NCBI GenBank assembly: GCA_947630205.1
Contig: CANRGW010000019.1
Span: 1 to 13,771 of the forward strand
Source: an uncultured Bacilli bacterium
GTDB taxonomy: Bacteria > Bacillota_I > Bacilli_A > RF39 > UBA660
Direction of reading: 5' to 3'
Length of the DNA: 13,771 nucleotides
Under the pieces are notes generated by a model that was not told the origin of the DNA, made no database searches, and saw only the letters and a list, made by a program, of their open reading frames with translations. Positions 6,899 through 13,769 of the stretch are shown here, piece after piece; position 1 is the first letter of the stretch; each line of letters opens with the position of its first letter. Both the position numbers and the translations under genes were made by a program.

Positions 6899-8566
6899 AT
6901 GGATGATGAATTGAAAGAATTAGCCGATTTAATGTTTCCTAATGTTACAAAAACGGTTCTTGATTATGAAAAGATGTATCCTGAAAGAAATTTAAAAGAG
7001 GGGGCGATTGTTACGCGATTTGCTCCAAGTCCAACAGGATTTGTACACATGGGAAGTTTACTTTCAGCGTTTGAGGGATATAAAGCGGCCCGTGATACTG
7101 ATGGAATTTTTTATCTTCGAATTGAAGATACTGACCAAAAAAGAAGTATTGAAAATGGAATTTCGGGAATATTAAATGATTTAAAAAATGTTGATATAGT
7201 ACCTGATGAGGGAATGATAGGTGAAAATAAAAGTATAGGTGAATATGGACCTTATATTCAATCTGAAAGAATGGAGATTTATCATGCTTTTGCTAAGGAA
7301 TTAGTTTTAAGGGGCCTTGCTTATCCTTGTTTTTGTTCCTCAGAAGAACTAGATGAAATAAGAGAAATTCAGGAACTTAATAAAGAAAGAATAGGTTATT
7401 ATGGTTCTTTTGCTAAATGCCGGAATATGGATATTAAAGAAGCCATTGAGAGAATAAAAAAAGGTGAAGAATTTGTTGTTCGTCTTAAATCTCCGGGCGA
7501 CTTTAATAAAAAAATTGTATTGCATGATTTGGTTCGAGGAGATATTGAATTTCCTGAAAATGATTTAGATATTGTTTTAATTAAATCTACTGATAAATTA
7601 CCAACTTATCATTTTGCTCATTTAGTTGATGATCATTTGATGCGAACAACACATATTATGCGTGGGGAAGATTGGGTAGCATCTTTTCCAATTCATGATC
7701 AATTGTTCTCGATATTTGGCTTTGAAAAACCTAAGTATGCTCATCTTGGTTTAGTTATGAAAATTGATGAAACAGGGACTAGAAGAAAACTTTCTAAACG
7801 AAAAGACCCTGAAGCAAGTGTTGAATATTATCATAAAGAAGGAATTCCTAAAGAAGCCGTCAAACTTTATTTAATGACAATTGCTAATTCTAATTTTGAA
7901 GAATGGCTTGATAATAATCCTGGTGATGATTTTACAGATTTTAAATTTGATTTTAAAAAAGTAAGTGCTAGTGGAACTTTGTTTGATGTTTCCAAACTTT
8001 TAAATATTTCTAAAAATTATTTTAGTAGACAAAAAGCATCTACAATCTATGATAATTTATTAAATTGGACTCTTGAATTTGATAAAGAATTTCATGATTT
8101 GTTAGTTAAGTATAAAGATTATTCAATTAAGATATTTAATATTGAAAGAGAAACTGAAAAACCTCGGAAAGATTATACAAGTTATTCAAGTATTCGTTCT
8201 TTTGTATTTTATATGTATGATGAATTATTTCAAAATCCTAAATATGAAGATACAAAGATTACAAATAAAGAAGATATTGCTACAATTTTAAATACTTATT
8301 ATGATGAATATTTAGATTTAAGTAATAAAGATGTTTGGTTTGCTAAAGTTAAAGAAATGTGTGATAAATTAGGTTATGCTTCTAATATTAAAGATTATAA
8401 GAAAAATCCTGATAATTATAAAGGTAATGTAAGTGATGTAACGGGCGTTATAAGAGTTTCGTTAACAAGTAAAACGAACACTCCAGATTTATATGAAATA
8501 ATGAAATTACTTGGTAAAGAGAGAATAAAAGAAAGATTTACTAAATACTTAAATAGTAATAAGTAA
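6899..8566 (+). CDS. gltX: Glutamate--tRNA ligase
   Basis: Charges tRNA with glutamate in the cytoplasm. This is a class I synthetase with the ATP-binding signature as HMGS (50-53, in FAPSPTGFVHMGS) and the KMSKS loop as KLSKR (297-301). A zinc-binding candidate set is CFC (144-146) plus C174 with nearby tyrosines. The catalytic Rossmann region also shows YLRIEDTD (72-79) and HIMRGEDW (252-259). At 555 residues, with an N-terminal extension before the catalytic core (LMFPNVTKT..MYPER), it matches the clostridial/mollicute branch of GluRS rather than the shorter common bacterial form. Whether it also charges tRNA-Gln cannot be told here; no gatCAB genes are in the window. AAAGGAGG (6884-6891) gives a strong ribosome binding site. 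The coding end overlaps its own terminator. Confidence 0.93.
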   Translation: MDDELKELADLMFPNVTKTVLDYEKMYPERNLKEGAIVTRFAPSPTGFVHMGSLLSAFEGYKAARDTDGIFYLRIEDTDQKRSIENGISGILNDLKNVDIVPDEGMIGENKSIGEYGPYIQSERMEIYHAFAKELVLRGLAYPCFCSSEELDEIREIQELNKERIGYYGSFAKCRNMDIKEAIERIKKGEEFVVRLKSPGDFNKKIVLHDLVRGDIEFPENDLDIVLIKSTDKLPTYHFAHLVDDHLMRTTHIMRGEDWVASFPIHDQLFSIFGFEKPKYAHLGLVMKIDETGTRRKLSKRKDPEASVEYYHKEGIPKEAVKLYLMTIANSNFEEWLDNNPGDDFTDFKFDFKKVSASGTLFDVSKLLNISKNYFSRQKASTIYDNLLNWTLEFDKEFHDLLVKYKDYSIKIFNIERETEKPRKDYTSYSSIRSFVFYMYDELFQNPKYEDTKITNKEDIATILNTYYDEYLDLSNKDVWFAKVKEMCDKLGYASNIKDYKKNPDNYKGNVSDVTGVIRVSLTSKTNTPDLYEIMKLLGKERIKERFTKYLNSNK

Positions 8567-8575
8567 ATCTTTTTT
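8532..8575 (+). terminator. Terminator overlapping the end of gltX, possibly bidirectional
   Basis: A perfect 11-base inverted repeat, AAAGATTTACT (8532-8542) and AGTAAATCTTT (8562-8572), contains the gltX stop codon in its 3' arm and is followed by a T run. A small inner ACT/AGT stem is possible. On the minus strand it is followed by a T-rich tract, so it can also serve the convergent AraC-type gene. Confidence 0.75.
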
Positions 8576-9038
8576 AATATATTTTTTTAATTTTTACTAG
8601 AATAAGTGGTTTTTTATTTTTTAAATAATAAGCAATTTTTTCATTCCATTCTTCTATTTCAATTATTTTTTTAAGTATTAACTTCGTTTTTTCTTTATTG
8701 CAATTATTTTTTCTTAGAAGAAACTTTTTATATTCTCTTGGTGTTATTTCCATTATATTTTTAAATGTTTCGGAGAAATATTCTTGATTATAAAAACCAT
8801 TTTTTAAAGCGATTTTTAAAAAAGTATTATTTTTATCTTTAAATTCTTTTAAAGAATTATAAATTTTTCTTTTATTTAAATAAGTAGTTATAGTTATACC
8901 TATTTCCTTTTTAAAAAGACGCATGATGTAGGCTTTATTAAAATTAAATTTTTTGGAGATGTCATCAATACTTATTTTTTGATTTAAATTGCTATTAAGA
9001 TAATTTAGAATATTGCAAATTAGTTCATTGGAATACAT
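8574..9038 (-). CDS. AraC/XylS-type transcription regulator, without a sensor domain
   Basis: A DNA-binding protein of 154 residues. The two helix-turn-helix units of the AraC family are recognisable: ISIDDISKKFNFNKAYIMRLFKKEIG (split here: ISIDDISKKFNF at about 23-34 onward to residue 47) and FLKIALKNGFYNQEYFSETFKN (about 73-94), closing with the family signature ITPREYKKF (98-106). There is no N-terminal ligand-binding domain. A lysine-rich tail of about 48 residues follows, which I do not recognise. The start is the ATG at 9038, six to seven bases behind AAAGGTGA; the in-frame GTG at 9047 lies inside that site. It is divergent from the VirD4-like gene with about 115 bases between, so it is a candidate regulator of that operon. 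Its ligand or signal, if any, is unknown. Confidence 0.85.
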   Translation of the reverse strand: MYSNELICNILNYLNSNLNQKISIDDISKKFNFNKAYIMRLFKKEIGITITTYLNKRKIYNSLKEFKDKNNTFLKIALKNGFYNQEYFSETFKNIMEITPREYKKFLLRKNNCNKEKTKLILKKIIEIEEWNEKIAYYLKNKKPLILVKIKKIY

Positions 9039-9059
9039 AAAATTCACCTTTGTTTAGAT

Positions 9060-9088
9060 ATTTTACCTCTTTTTTTAAGAAAAAACAA
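9060..9088 (-). promoter_or_regulatory. Promoter of the AraC-type gene
   Basis: On the minus strand TTGTTT (9088-9083) and TAAAAT (9065-9060) are exactly 17 bases apart, about 20 bases before the start codon. On the plus strand of this gap a TAAGAT (9117-9122) precedes the VirD4-like gene, but I see no convincing -35 for it, which would suit activator-dependent expression. Confidence 0.6.
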
Positions 9089-9153
9089 GAAAAAGTCATT
9101 ATTGTTTAAAAAATACTAAGATTATTGTGATTAAATGGAAATGAGGTGAGAAA

Positions 9154-10488
9154 ATGAAATATGCTAAATGGCTTACTAACAAAGAAATAAAAGATAGTTT
9201 AGTAAAGATTGATATTTCTAAAAAAAATAAGGAAAGTGGTATACCACTTTATTGGCAACAGAATACTCCTTATATAACTAAGGAAGAGGGACATACTCTT
9301 TTATTAGGTGCAACAGGAAGTGGCAAAACGCAGAGTATTATCTTACCATATATTAAAACTTGTATGTTGGCATCAGTTTCTATGGTTATTAATGATAAAG
9401 GTGGCGAGTTATACTCAATAATGGGAGAAAAGTTAAAACTTGAAGGTTATAAAACTTATGTTTTTAATTTTGAAAATCCTAGTTTAAGTACAGGATTTAA
9501 TCCTTTAGGTCTTGCTTATCAACTTTATAAAGAAGAAAAATATGACGAGTCTTTGAAATTTTTAGATGTAACTTCTTCCACTATTTTTAAAGAAAGCGAG
9601 GGGGCTGATCCTTTTTGGAATAATACAGCAATTTCTCTTTTTAAAGGTTTAAGTTTATTCCTTTTTGCTAATGCTTCTTCCGAAGAAATTAATTTTAATA
9701 GTTTATATGCTTTAGCATCTGAATTAAATGATGATGAAAAATGTCAAGAACTTTTAGATAAGATTTCTCTAAATTCGGATATTTATATGTTATTAGAACC
9801 AACTTTAAAGGCTCCAAGAGATACTAAATTAAGTATTCTGGCTGTTTTTAATTCTGAGATTAAAGAATATACATCACGTTCTAATTTAGCAAAATTACTT
9901 GCCTATGATGATTGTTCTTTATTTAAAATTTTAGATGAAAAGTTTGTTATATTTATAAATGACTGCGAAAGTTCTTACAGTGAAACTTTAACTAGTCTTT
10001 TAATAAGTCAAATCTATCTATCTCAAAAGATGAAAACGAAAAGACAAAAAATAAATCTTCTTCTTGATGATTTTGAGGAATTACCACCAATTAAAAATTT
10101 TGCTAAAATGTTAGATATATCAAGAGGTTTATCAATGCAATTTTTACTAGTAATCAAAGGATATACTAATTTAAGAAATGCTTATGGAAATTATTTTGAT
10201 ATTATCAAGATGGAAATTTCTAATATAATTTATTTAAGAAGTACGGATTTATTAGCAATTGAAGAAATAAGTAAATTATGTGGTGAGTCATCTTATCATG
10301 AAATGCTTATAAGTAGTCAAGAATTGAAATGTTTAGATAAGTTTGAAGCCGTTGTTTTATTACCAAGAAAAATGCCTTTTAAGACTTATTTAAAACCAGA
10401 TTATAAAATTGATTGGGGTTTTGAATTACCTGAAACATCTTTAGAAAAACATGAATTTAAAGATATTAAAGTTTATAAATTAGATTAA
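9154..10488 (+). CDS. VirD4/TraG-like coupling-protein ATPase lacking membrane segments
   Basis: Resembles the cytosolic motor part of type IV secretion coupling proteins, which pump DNA or protein substrates into the secretion channel. Walker A is GATGSGKT (52-59). NDKGGELY (80-87) corresponds to the family's DPKGELY. GFNPLGLAY (114-122) and DPFWNNTAISLFKG (152-165) are family blocks. Walker B is LLLDDFEEL (302-310), Asp-Asp where Asp-Glu is usual, followed by the SRGLSMQFLLVIKG block (323-336), where the usual Gln is Lys. The C-terminal ISSQELKCL...VVLLPRKMPFKTYLKPDY also fits. The family is normally about 550-700 residues with N-terminal membrane helices; this 444-residue protein begins exactly at the cytosolic YAKWLTNKEI block. 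GAGGTGAG six bases upstream supports the ATG. No relaxase or channel genes are nearby. Confidence 0.82.
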   Translation: MKYAKWLTNKEIKDSLVKIDISKKNKESGIPLYWQQNTPYITKEEGHTLLLGATGSGKTQSIILPYIKTCMLASVSMVINDKGGELYSIMGEKLKLEGYKTYVFNFENPSLSTGFNPLGLAYQLYKEEKYDESLKFLDVTSSTIFKESEGADPFWNNTAISLFKGLSLFLFANASSEEINFNSLYALASELNDDEKCQELLDKISLNSDIYMLLEPTLKAPRDTKLSILAVFNSEIKEYTSRSNLAKLLAYDDCSLFKILDEKFVIFINDCESSYSETLTSLLISQIYLSQKMKTKRQKINLLLDDFEELPPIKNFAKMLDISRGLSMQFLLVIKGYTNLRNAYGNYFDIIKMEISNIIYLRSTDLLAIEEISKLCGESSYHEMLISSQELKCLDKFEAVVLLPRKMPFKTYLKPDYKIDWGFELPETSLEKHEFKDIKVYKLD

Positions 10489-10498
10489 TGAAAAGTAT

Positions 10499-10527
10499 TT
10501 GCTTTTAGTTTTAAATAGTAGTAAAAT
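10499..10527 (+). promoter_or_regulatory. Possible promoter upstream of the small helical protein gene
   Basis: TTGCTT (10499-10504) and TAAAAT (10522-10527) are 17 bases apart, 25 bases before the ATG. The -35 is weak, so read-through from the upstream ATPase gene is equally possible. Confidence 0.4.
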
Positions 10528-10551
10528 AAGAATTTGTCTGGGGGAGAAATA

Positions 10552-10974
10552 ATGGAAAATTCTGAAGAGTTAAGTGAATTTATGCAAATTCAAAGTTTAT
10601 CTTATGAAGAATTAGTAAGAACAATTGTTATGAAAAGTGGACTTCCTGATTTAAGTTGGTTTGAAAATTGGCTTTCACTTGAAAATAATAATAGCATTGA
10701 TAGTTTAAGAGGCATTCTTAGAATGATGTTATTAGATGAACTATCCTTTGCTGAGTATTTTGAAAATGTAAAAAAGCAAATAGAAGGAGCAGAGATTGAG
10801 CAATGTCGAGATTTTAAGTTTTATAAAAAAATTCTTGAAAGGGCTCATGTTGCAAGATATTTACTAGGAGATGTTTACAATTTTCCTTTAGTTTCAATGT
10901 ATTTTCAAAAGTTTCTTGATGCTTATCCCAACTTTATGGAAGAAGCAGAAAATGAAAAAAAATTATATAATTAA
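10552..10974 (+). CDS. Hypothetical helical protein downstream of the VirD4-like ATPase
   Basis: A 140-residue soluble protein I do not recognise. The start is the ATG at 10552, five bases behind GGGGGAG; an in-frame TTG at 10534 lies upstream of that site and is rejected. There is no signal peptide, membrane segment or cysteine pair (one Cys, in EQCRDFKFY). The sequence looks almost wholly alpha-helical, with amphipathic stretches such as SYEELVRTIVMKSGLPD, SLRGILRMMLLDELSFAEYF and HVARYLLGDVYNFPLVSMYF, and a strongly acidic character. It follows the ATPase by 63 bases and ends at a strong terminator, so it may act with it, for instance as a substrate adaptor or partner; this rests on position only. 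Confidence 0.7.
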   Translation: MENSEELSEFMQIQSLSYEELVRTIVMKSGLPDLSWFENWLSLENNNSIDSLRGILRMMLLDELSFAEYFENVKKQIEGAEIEQCRDFKFYKKILERAHVARYLLGDVYNFPLVSMYFQKFLDAYPNFMEEAENEKKLYN

Positions 10975-10975
10975 G

Positions 10976-11003
10976 AAAACTTCAGCCTAAAAACTGAAGT
11001 TTT
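10976..11003. terminator. Bidirectional terminator between convergent genes
   Basis: A perfect 10-pair stem, AAAACTTCAG (10976-10985) with CTGAAGTTTT (10994-11003), and an 8-base loop. A-rich on the left and T-rich on the right, it lies between the helical protein stop and the stop of the minus-strand phosphoesterase-like gene. Confidence 0.85.
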
Positions 11004-11862
11004 AATATTTTGTTAAACGATATAAGTTAATACTAGGATGATTAAAAAGACGAATATTCATATTATTACCAAGTCCATTAGAAATATAAAGTTCGGTATT
11101 TTTTAATTTGTAATAATCTTTATTATATTGATGATTATCAAAAATAGGTGTGTTTAAAAAGGGAACAACAATTTCTCCTTTTAAAGTATCTCCGGCTAAG
11201 GCTAAATTACAATTAACTTCTTTCGTAATATCAGTAATTTTATCCGGATTATGTAAAAGACAAATAGAGTAGTAATCACTTTTTTCTATATTTAATTTTA
11301 AATCATCTGTTGTAAAACCAATTATTTCAATAGGAGTAGTTCCATTATAATAAAGTAATTCTTGTTGATTATTTAAAACTTTAAAATTGCTATTTTCCAT
11401 AATAACATAGAAACTATCATCATCTAAATCTCCTTTAACGGCATATTTAGAAATACTAGCCTTAAGTCCTTTAAAAAAATCTTCCAAATTTGTTAAGTCT
11501 GATTTTTCTAAATCATAATCTTTTCTTTTAATATCACCTGTAAAAACTAAAATATCACTTTTTAAATCATTAATCATCTTTTTTAATTTATTTAAATCAT
11601 TTTTATTTAAACTATCAAATAAAATATCACTTATTTGCACAATTTTTATACCATGAAAATTATCTGGTACATTGTCATTAGTTATTTTATATTCATGAAC
11701 TAAGGTATATTTGGCTCCAATAAACATACCATAGCAAAGAATTGATAATATTATAGTTAAAATTATACTAATAACTTTAATAATCTTTCTGGCTTTTTTA
11801 TCTCTTTCTTCCCGAAAGATTTCTTTTTGCATTTTAGAATTTAATTCAGCCCTTGTTTTCAT
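11002..11862 (-). CDS. Membrane-anchored calcineurin-like phosphoesterase homologue with lost metal ligands
   Basis: The fold is that of the YkuE/YaeI-type metallophosphoesterases, which sit on the membrane surface and cut phosphodiester or pyrophosphate bonds of lipids. Residues about 27-49 form one membrane helix after a charged N-terminus. The family blocks are easy to place but degenerate: QISDIL (76-81) for QISDLH; FTGDIKRKD (107-115, Asp110 kept); AVKGDLD (141-147) for AVxGNHD; LLHNPD (202-207, His204 kept); AGDTLKGE (223-230) for SGHTHGGQ. The end, YISNGLGNNMNIRLFNHPSINL (259-280), matches the family closely. Histidines 81, 146, 225 and 227 (family positions) are Leu, Leu, Asp and Leu, and Asn145 is Asp. 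It is therefore probably a non-catalytic pseudoenzyme. Its start overlaps the CPBP stop by one base (TAATG), implying translational coupling. Confidence 0.82.
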   Translation of the reverse strand: MKTRAELNSKMQKEIFREERDKKARKIIKVISIILTIILSILCYGMFIGAKYTLVHEYKITNDNVPDNFHGIKIVQISDILFDSLNKNDLNKLKKMINDLKSDILVFTGDIKRKDYDLEKSDLTNLEDFFKGLKASISKYAVKGDLDDDSFYVIMENSNFKVLNNQQELLYYNGTTPIEIIGFTTDDLKLNIEKSDYYSICLLHNPDKITDITKEVNCNLALAGDTLKGEIVVPFLNTPIFDNHQYNKDYYKLKNTELYISNGLGNNMNIRLFNHPSINLYRLTKY

Positions 11863-12551
11863 TATAACCCCATTGCAATAATTGATACTATTGTTAAAAT
11901 ACCATTATGTAACATATGAAAAGTAATAGGAATAAAGATATTATCTTTTTTATATAAAGTATAAGCAAAAGTTCCCCCTAAGAAACCATAAGGTATTATA
12001 TATAAGAAATCCCAAGGCGTTTTAAAACTGAAAATAACATGTAAAAGTCCAAAAATTAAACCACTTGCTAAAACCATAATTTTTTTATTAGTAAAAATAT
12101 CTCCAAACATTTTTCTAAAAAGCATTTCTTCAACAAAAGGAGCAATTAAAGCAGCACTTATAAAACTTAAAAGGGGAGCAAGACGTAACATTTCTTGAAC
12201 TAAAACTTCATTAGTTGCTTCATTAACCGGAGAAAAATGAGCAATTAAAAGATTACTAGCACACATTCCTATTAAACCAATAAACCATGCTTTCATTCCT
12301 ATATCAAAATATTCATTAAAATTATTTTTAAAATCTATTAGTTTTTCCTTTAAATACTTTCTATAAAGCATTACTAAAATTATTAAAGTAACAAGAGAAC
12401 TTAAAGTAGAAAGTAAAGTTTGCATATTATAACTTAATTTTTCTATATCAATGTTTAATAATTTAAGAGGAATTAAATAAATTAAATCTTCATATAAGAA
12501 TATAATAAACATTAATAGAAAAAGGAAAATTTTTTTTAAAGTATCTTTCAT
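11862..12551 (-). CDS. CPBP-family intramembrane metalloprotease
   Basis: A multi-pass membrane protein of 229 residues of the CPBP (Abi/CAAX protease and bacteriocin-processing) family. The three family motifs are intact: EEMLFR (141-146), FGLLH (167-171) and HMLHN (212-216), which supply the glutamates, histidines and Asn expected for metal binding. About six to seven hydrophobic segments are visible, the first at residues 8-32. In Gram-positive bacteria such proteins take part in bacteriocin self-immunity, peptide maturation or membrane-stress processing; which applies here cannot be told. GGTGAG lies just before the ATG. It is the first gene of a two-gene operon with the degenerate phosphoesterase, overlapping it by one base. 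Confidence 0.88.
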   Translation of the reverse strand: MKDTLKKIFLFLLMFIIFLYEDLIYLIPLKLLNIDIEKLSYNMQTLLSTLSSLVTLIILVMLYRKYLKEKLIDFKNNFNEYFDIGMKAWFIGLIGMCASNLLIAHFSPVNEATNEVLVQEMLRLAPLLSFISAALIAPFVEEMLFRKMFGDIFTNKKIMVLASGLIFGLLHVIFSFKTPWDFLYIIPYGFLGGTFAYTLYKKDNIFIPITFHMLHNGILTIVSIIAMGL

Positions 12552-12567
12552 AATCTCACCATATAAT

Positions 12568-12576
12568 ATTCTATCA
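12568..12576 (-). promoter_or_regulatory. Extended -10 promoter of the CPBP operon
   Basis: On the minus strand TGATAGAAT (12576-12568) is an extended -10 (TG-n-TAGAAT). No good -35 is seen; the upstream stretch is the T run of the nfu terminator. The leader would be about 10 bases. Confidence 0.5.
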
Positions 12577-12594
12577 TATTTTTTCTAAGAAAAT

Positions 12595-12616
12595 AAAAAA
12601 AGATTAAAAATAATCT
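12595..12616 (-). terminator. Terminator of the Nfu-type gene
   Basis: Read on the minus strand, AGATTA (12616-12611), a TTTT loop and TAATCT (12606-12601) are followed by six T. The gene's TAG stop lies at the start of the stem. Confidence 0.75.
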
Positions 12617-12875
12617 AATTTTCTTCAATTTCGATATCATCAAAATCTTCATTTTCATCTATTAAAGTAACTTCCGTTATTTCCGGTATTTCATTTATTA
12701 AACTTTCTTTAAATAAAGAATTTAAAGTCATCATTTTCATAGGACAACCAGCACAATGACCAAGAAATTTTAAATAGCAAACGCCATTTTCATATTTAAT
12801 AAATTCAATATCTCCTCCGTCATCTATAATATATGGTCTTAAAGTATCTAAAACTTTATTAATTTTTTCTTCCAT
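12615..12875 (-). CDS. NifU-like (Nfu) Fe-S cluster scaffold protein
   Basis: A stand-alone NifU C-terminal domain of 86 residues, which binds a [4Fe-4S] cluster between two subunits and passes it to target proteins. The family pattern is clear: LDTLRPYIIDDGGDIEF near the N-terminus and the cluster-binding CxxC in GHCAGCPMKMMTLN. The last 13 or so residues are strongly acidic. The start is the ATG at 12875, seven bases behind AAAGGA; an in-frame TTG at 12881 is too close to that site. It is transcribed alone from an extended -10 promoter. No suf or isc genes are in the window. Confidence 0.9.
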   Translation of the reverse strand: MEEKINKVLDTLRPYIIDDGGDIEFIKYENGVCYLKFLGHCAGCPMKMMTLNSLFKESLINEIPEITEVTLIDENEDFDDIEIEEN

Positions 12876-12895
12876 AATCAATTCCTTTCGTTCAT

Positions 12896-12904
12896 ATTAT
12901 AGCA
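12896..12904 (-). promoter_or_regulatory. Extended -10 promoter of the Nfu-type gene
   Basis: On the minus strand TGCTATAAT (12904-12896) is a perfect extended -10. No -35 stands out. The start point would fall about at the ribosome binding site AAAGGA (12888-12883), so the leader is very short. Confidence 0.65.
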
Positions 12905-12905
12905 C

Positions 12906-12989
12906 AAAATATTCTAATTTACTATTATAAAGAAATTTATGATAAGTTTAATAATTTAAAAAGAGATTATGCTAAAAAATATTCTAATT
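12906..12989. repeat. 14-base direct repeat flanking the nfu / YutH-like intergenic region
   Basis: AAAATATTCTAATT occurs at 12906-12919 and again at 12976-12989. Similarity extends leftward (ATTATAGC and ATTATGC), giving about 24 imperfectly repeated bases. The first copy adjoins the nfu -10; the second lies about 25 bases before the next gene on the other strand. It could be a shared operator or a remnant duplication. Confidence 0.4.
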
Positions 12990-13002
12990 CATAAACTTAA
13001 TT

Positions 13003-13008
13003 AGGTGA
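13003..13008 (+). promoter_or_regulatory. Ribosome binding site that fixes a TTG start
   Basis: AGGTGA is followed after five bases by TTG at 13014. The in-frame GTG at 13005 lies within the site. Spacing is identical to that at rel. Confidence 0.65.
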
Positions 13009-13013
13009 TAGTC

Positions 13014-13769
13014 TTGAAAAATTTATTAAATTATTATTACTATATTGTTACAGATAGAATTAATATGATTAACCATAATTATTATTTTTCTTATTTAAAT
13101 AATAATTTTTGTTTATATAGATTTGATTATGAAATTAAAAATCAAGATGAAATAGGAAAATTAAATATGTATATGCTTTATAATGGTTATAAAGTTAATA
13201 AAATTATTTTAAATAAAGATAATAGTATAGTAACAAGAAATGGTAATCATTTTTATATTTTAGTACTTTTAGAATATAATAGTAAACGTTTAATCAATTT
13301 TAAAGATATTATAACTTATAATAATCGTATTGCTAATATTAATATTTTAAATAGAACTAATTGGTTAGAACTTTGGAGTAAGAAAATTGATAATATTGAG
13401 TATTCTATAAAACATTTAATGCATAAGTATAGATTAATTTATAATTCTATTTATTATTATATAGGACTTACAGAAAATGCTATTAGTTATTTAAGACTTG
13501 TAAATATAAATAATCAAAATATTAGTATTTGTCATAAAAGAGTTAAAGTAAAAGATACTGTAACAGATTTTTGTAATCCTTTAAATTTAATTATTGATTA
13601 TCGAATAAGAGATTTAGCAGAATATATAAAATCTTGTTTTTTTTCCAGAAAAATGGATGTTTTAACTATTATAAATTATTTAAAAACAATTAAAATGGAT
13701 AATACAGATTATATTTATTTTTATATAAGAATGTTATTTCCAAGTATTATTTTGATTTATATGATTTAA
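13014..13769 (+). CDS. YutH/CotS-like kinase-fold (spore-coat associated) protein; probable 3' frameshift
   Basis: Resembles the YutH/CotS group of spore-coat proteins, which have an aminoglycoside-phosphotransferase-like fold. Seen: GLTENAISYL (151-160), CHKR (173-176) where active kinases have HGD, and NPLNLIIDYRIRD (188-200) followed by LAEYIKSCFF. The missing catalytic Asp suggests a non-catalytic member. The sequence is unusually rich in Tyr, Asn and Ile. The start is TTG, set by AGGTGA. After FPS (242-244) the frame runs IILIYMI and stops; with one T added after base 13745 it would read PSYYFDLYDLI and stay open to the window end, which fits the RxLFPSYYFDLYE-like wording I expect from relatives. 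The gene therefore probably continues beyond the window. If the assignment holds, it hints at a sporulation ability or its relic. The family call is from memory of motifs. Confidence 0.55.
   Translation: MKNLLNYYYYIVTDRINMINHNYYFSYLNNNFCLYRFDYEIKNQDEIGKLNMYMLYNGYKVNKIILNKDNSIVTRNGNHFYILVLLEYNSKRLINFKDIITYNNRIANINILNRTNWLELWSKKIDNIEYSIKHLMHKYRLIYNSIYYYIGLTENAISYLRLVNINNQNISICHKRVKVKDTVTDFCNPLNLIIDYRIRDLAEYIKSCFFSRKMDVLTIINYLKTIKMDNTDYIYFYIRMLFPSIILIYMI

Noticed and set aside
10491..10510. Short hairpin AAAAGT/GCTTTT after the VirD4-like gene
   Set aside because: Six weak pairs with a four-base loop and no clean T run; too weak to call a terminator, so co-transcription with the next gene stays possible.
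9154..10974. Active conjugative element
   Set aside because: No relaxase, VirB4/VirB6, integrase, direct-repeat boundaries or tRNA target site in the window; flanking genes are housekeeping-like.
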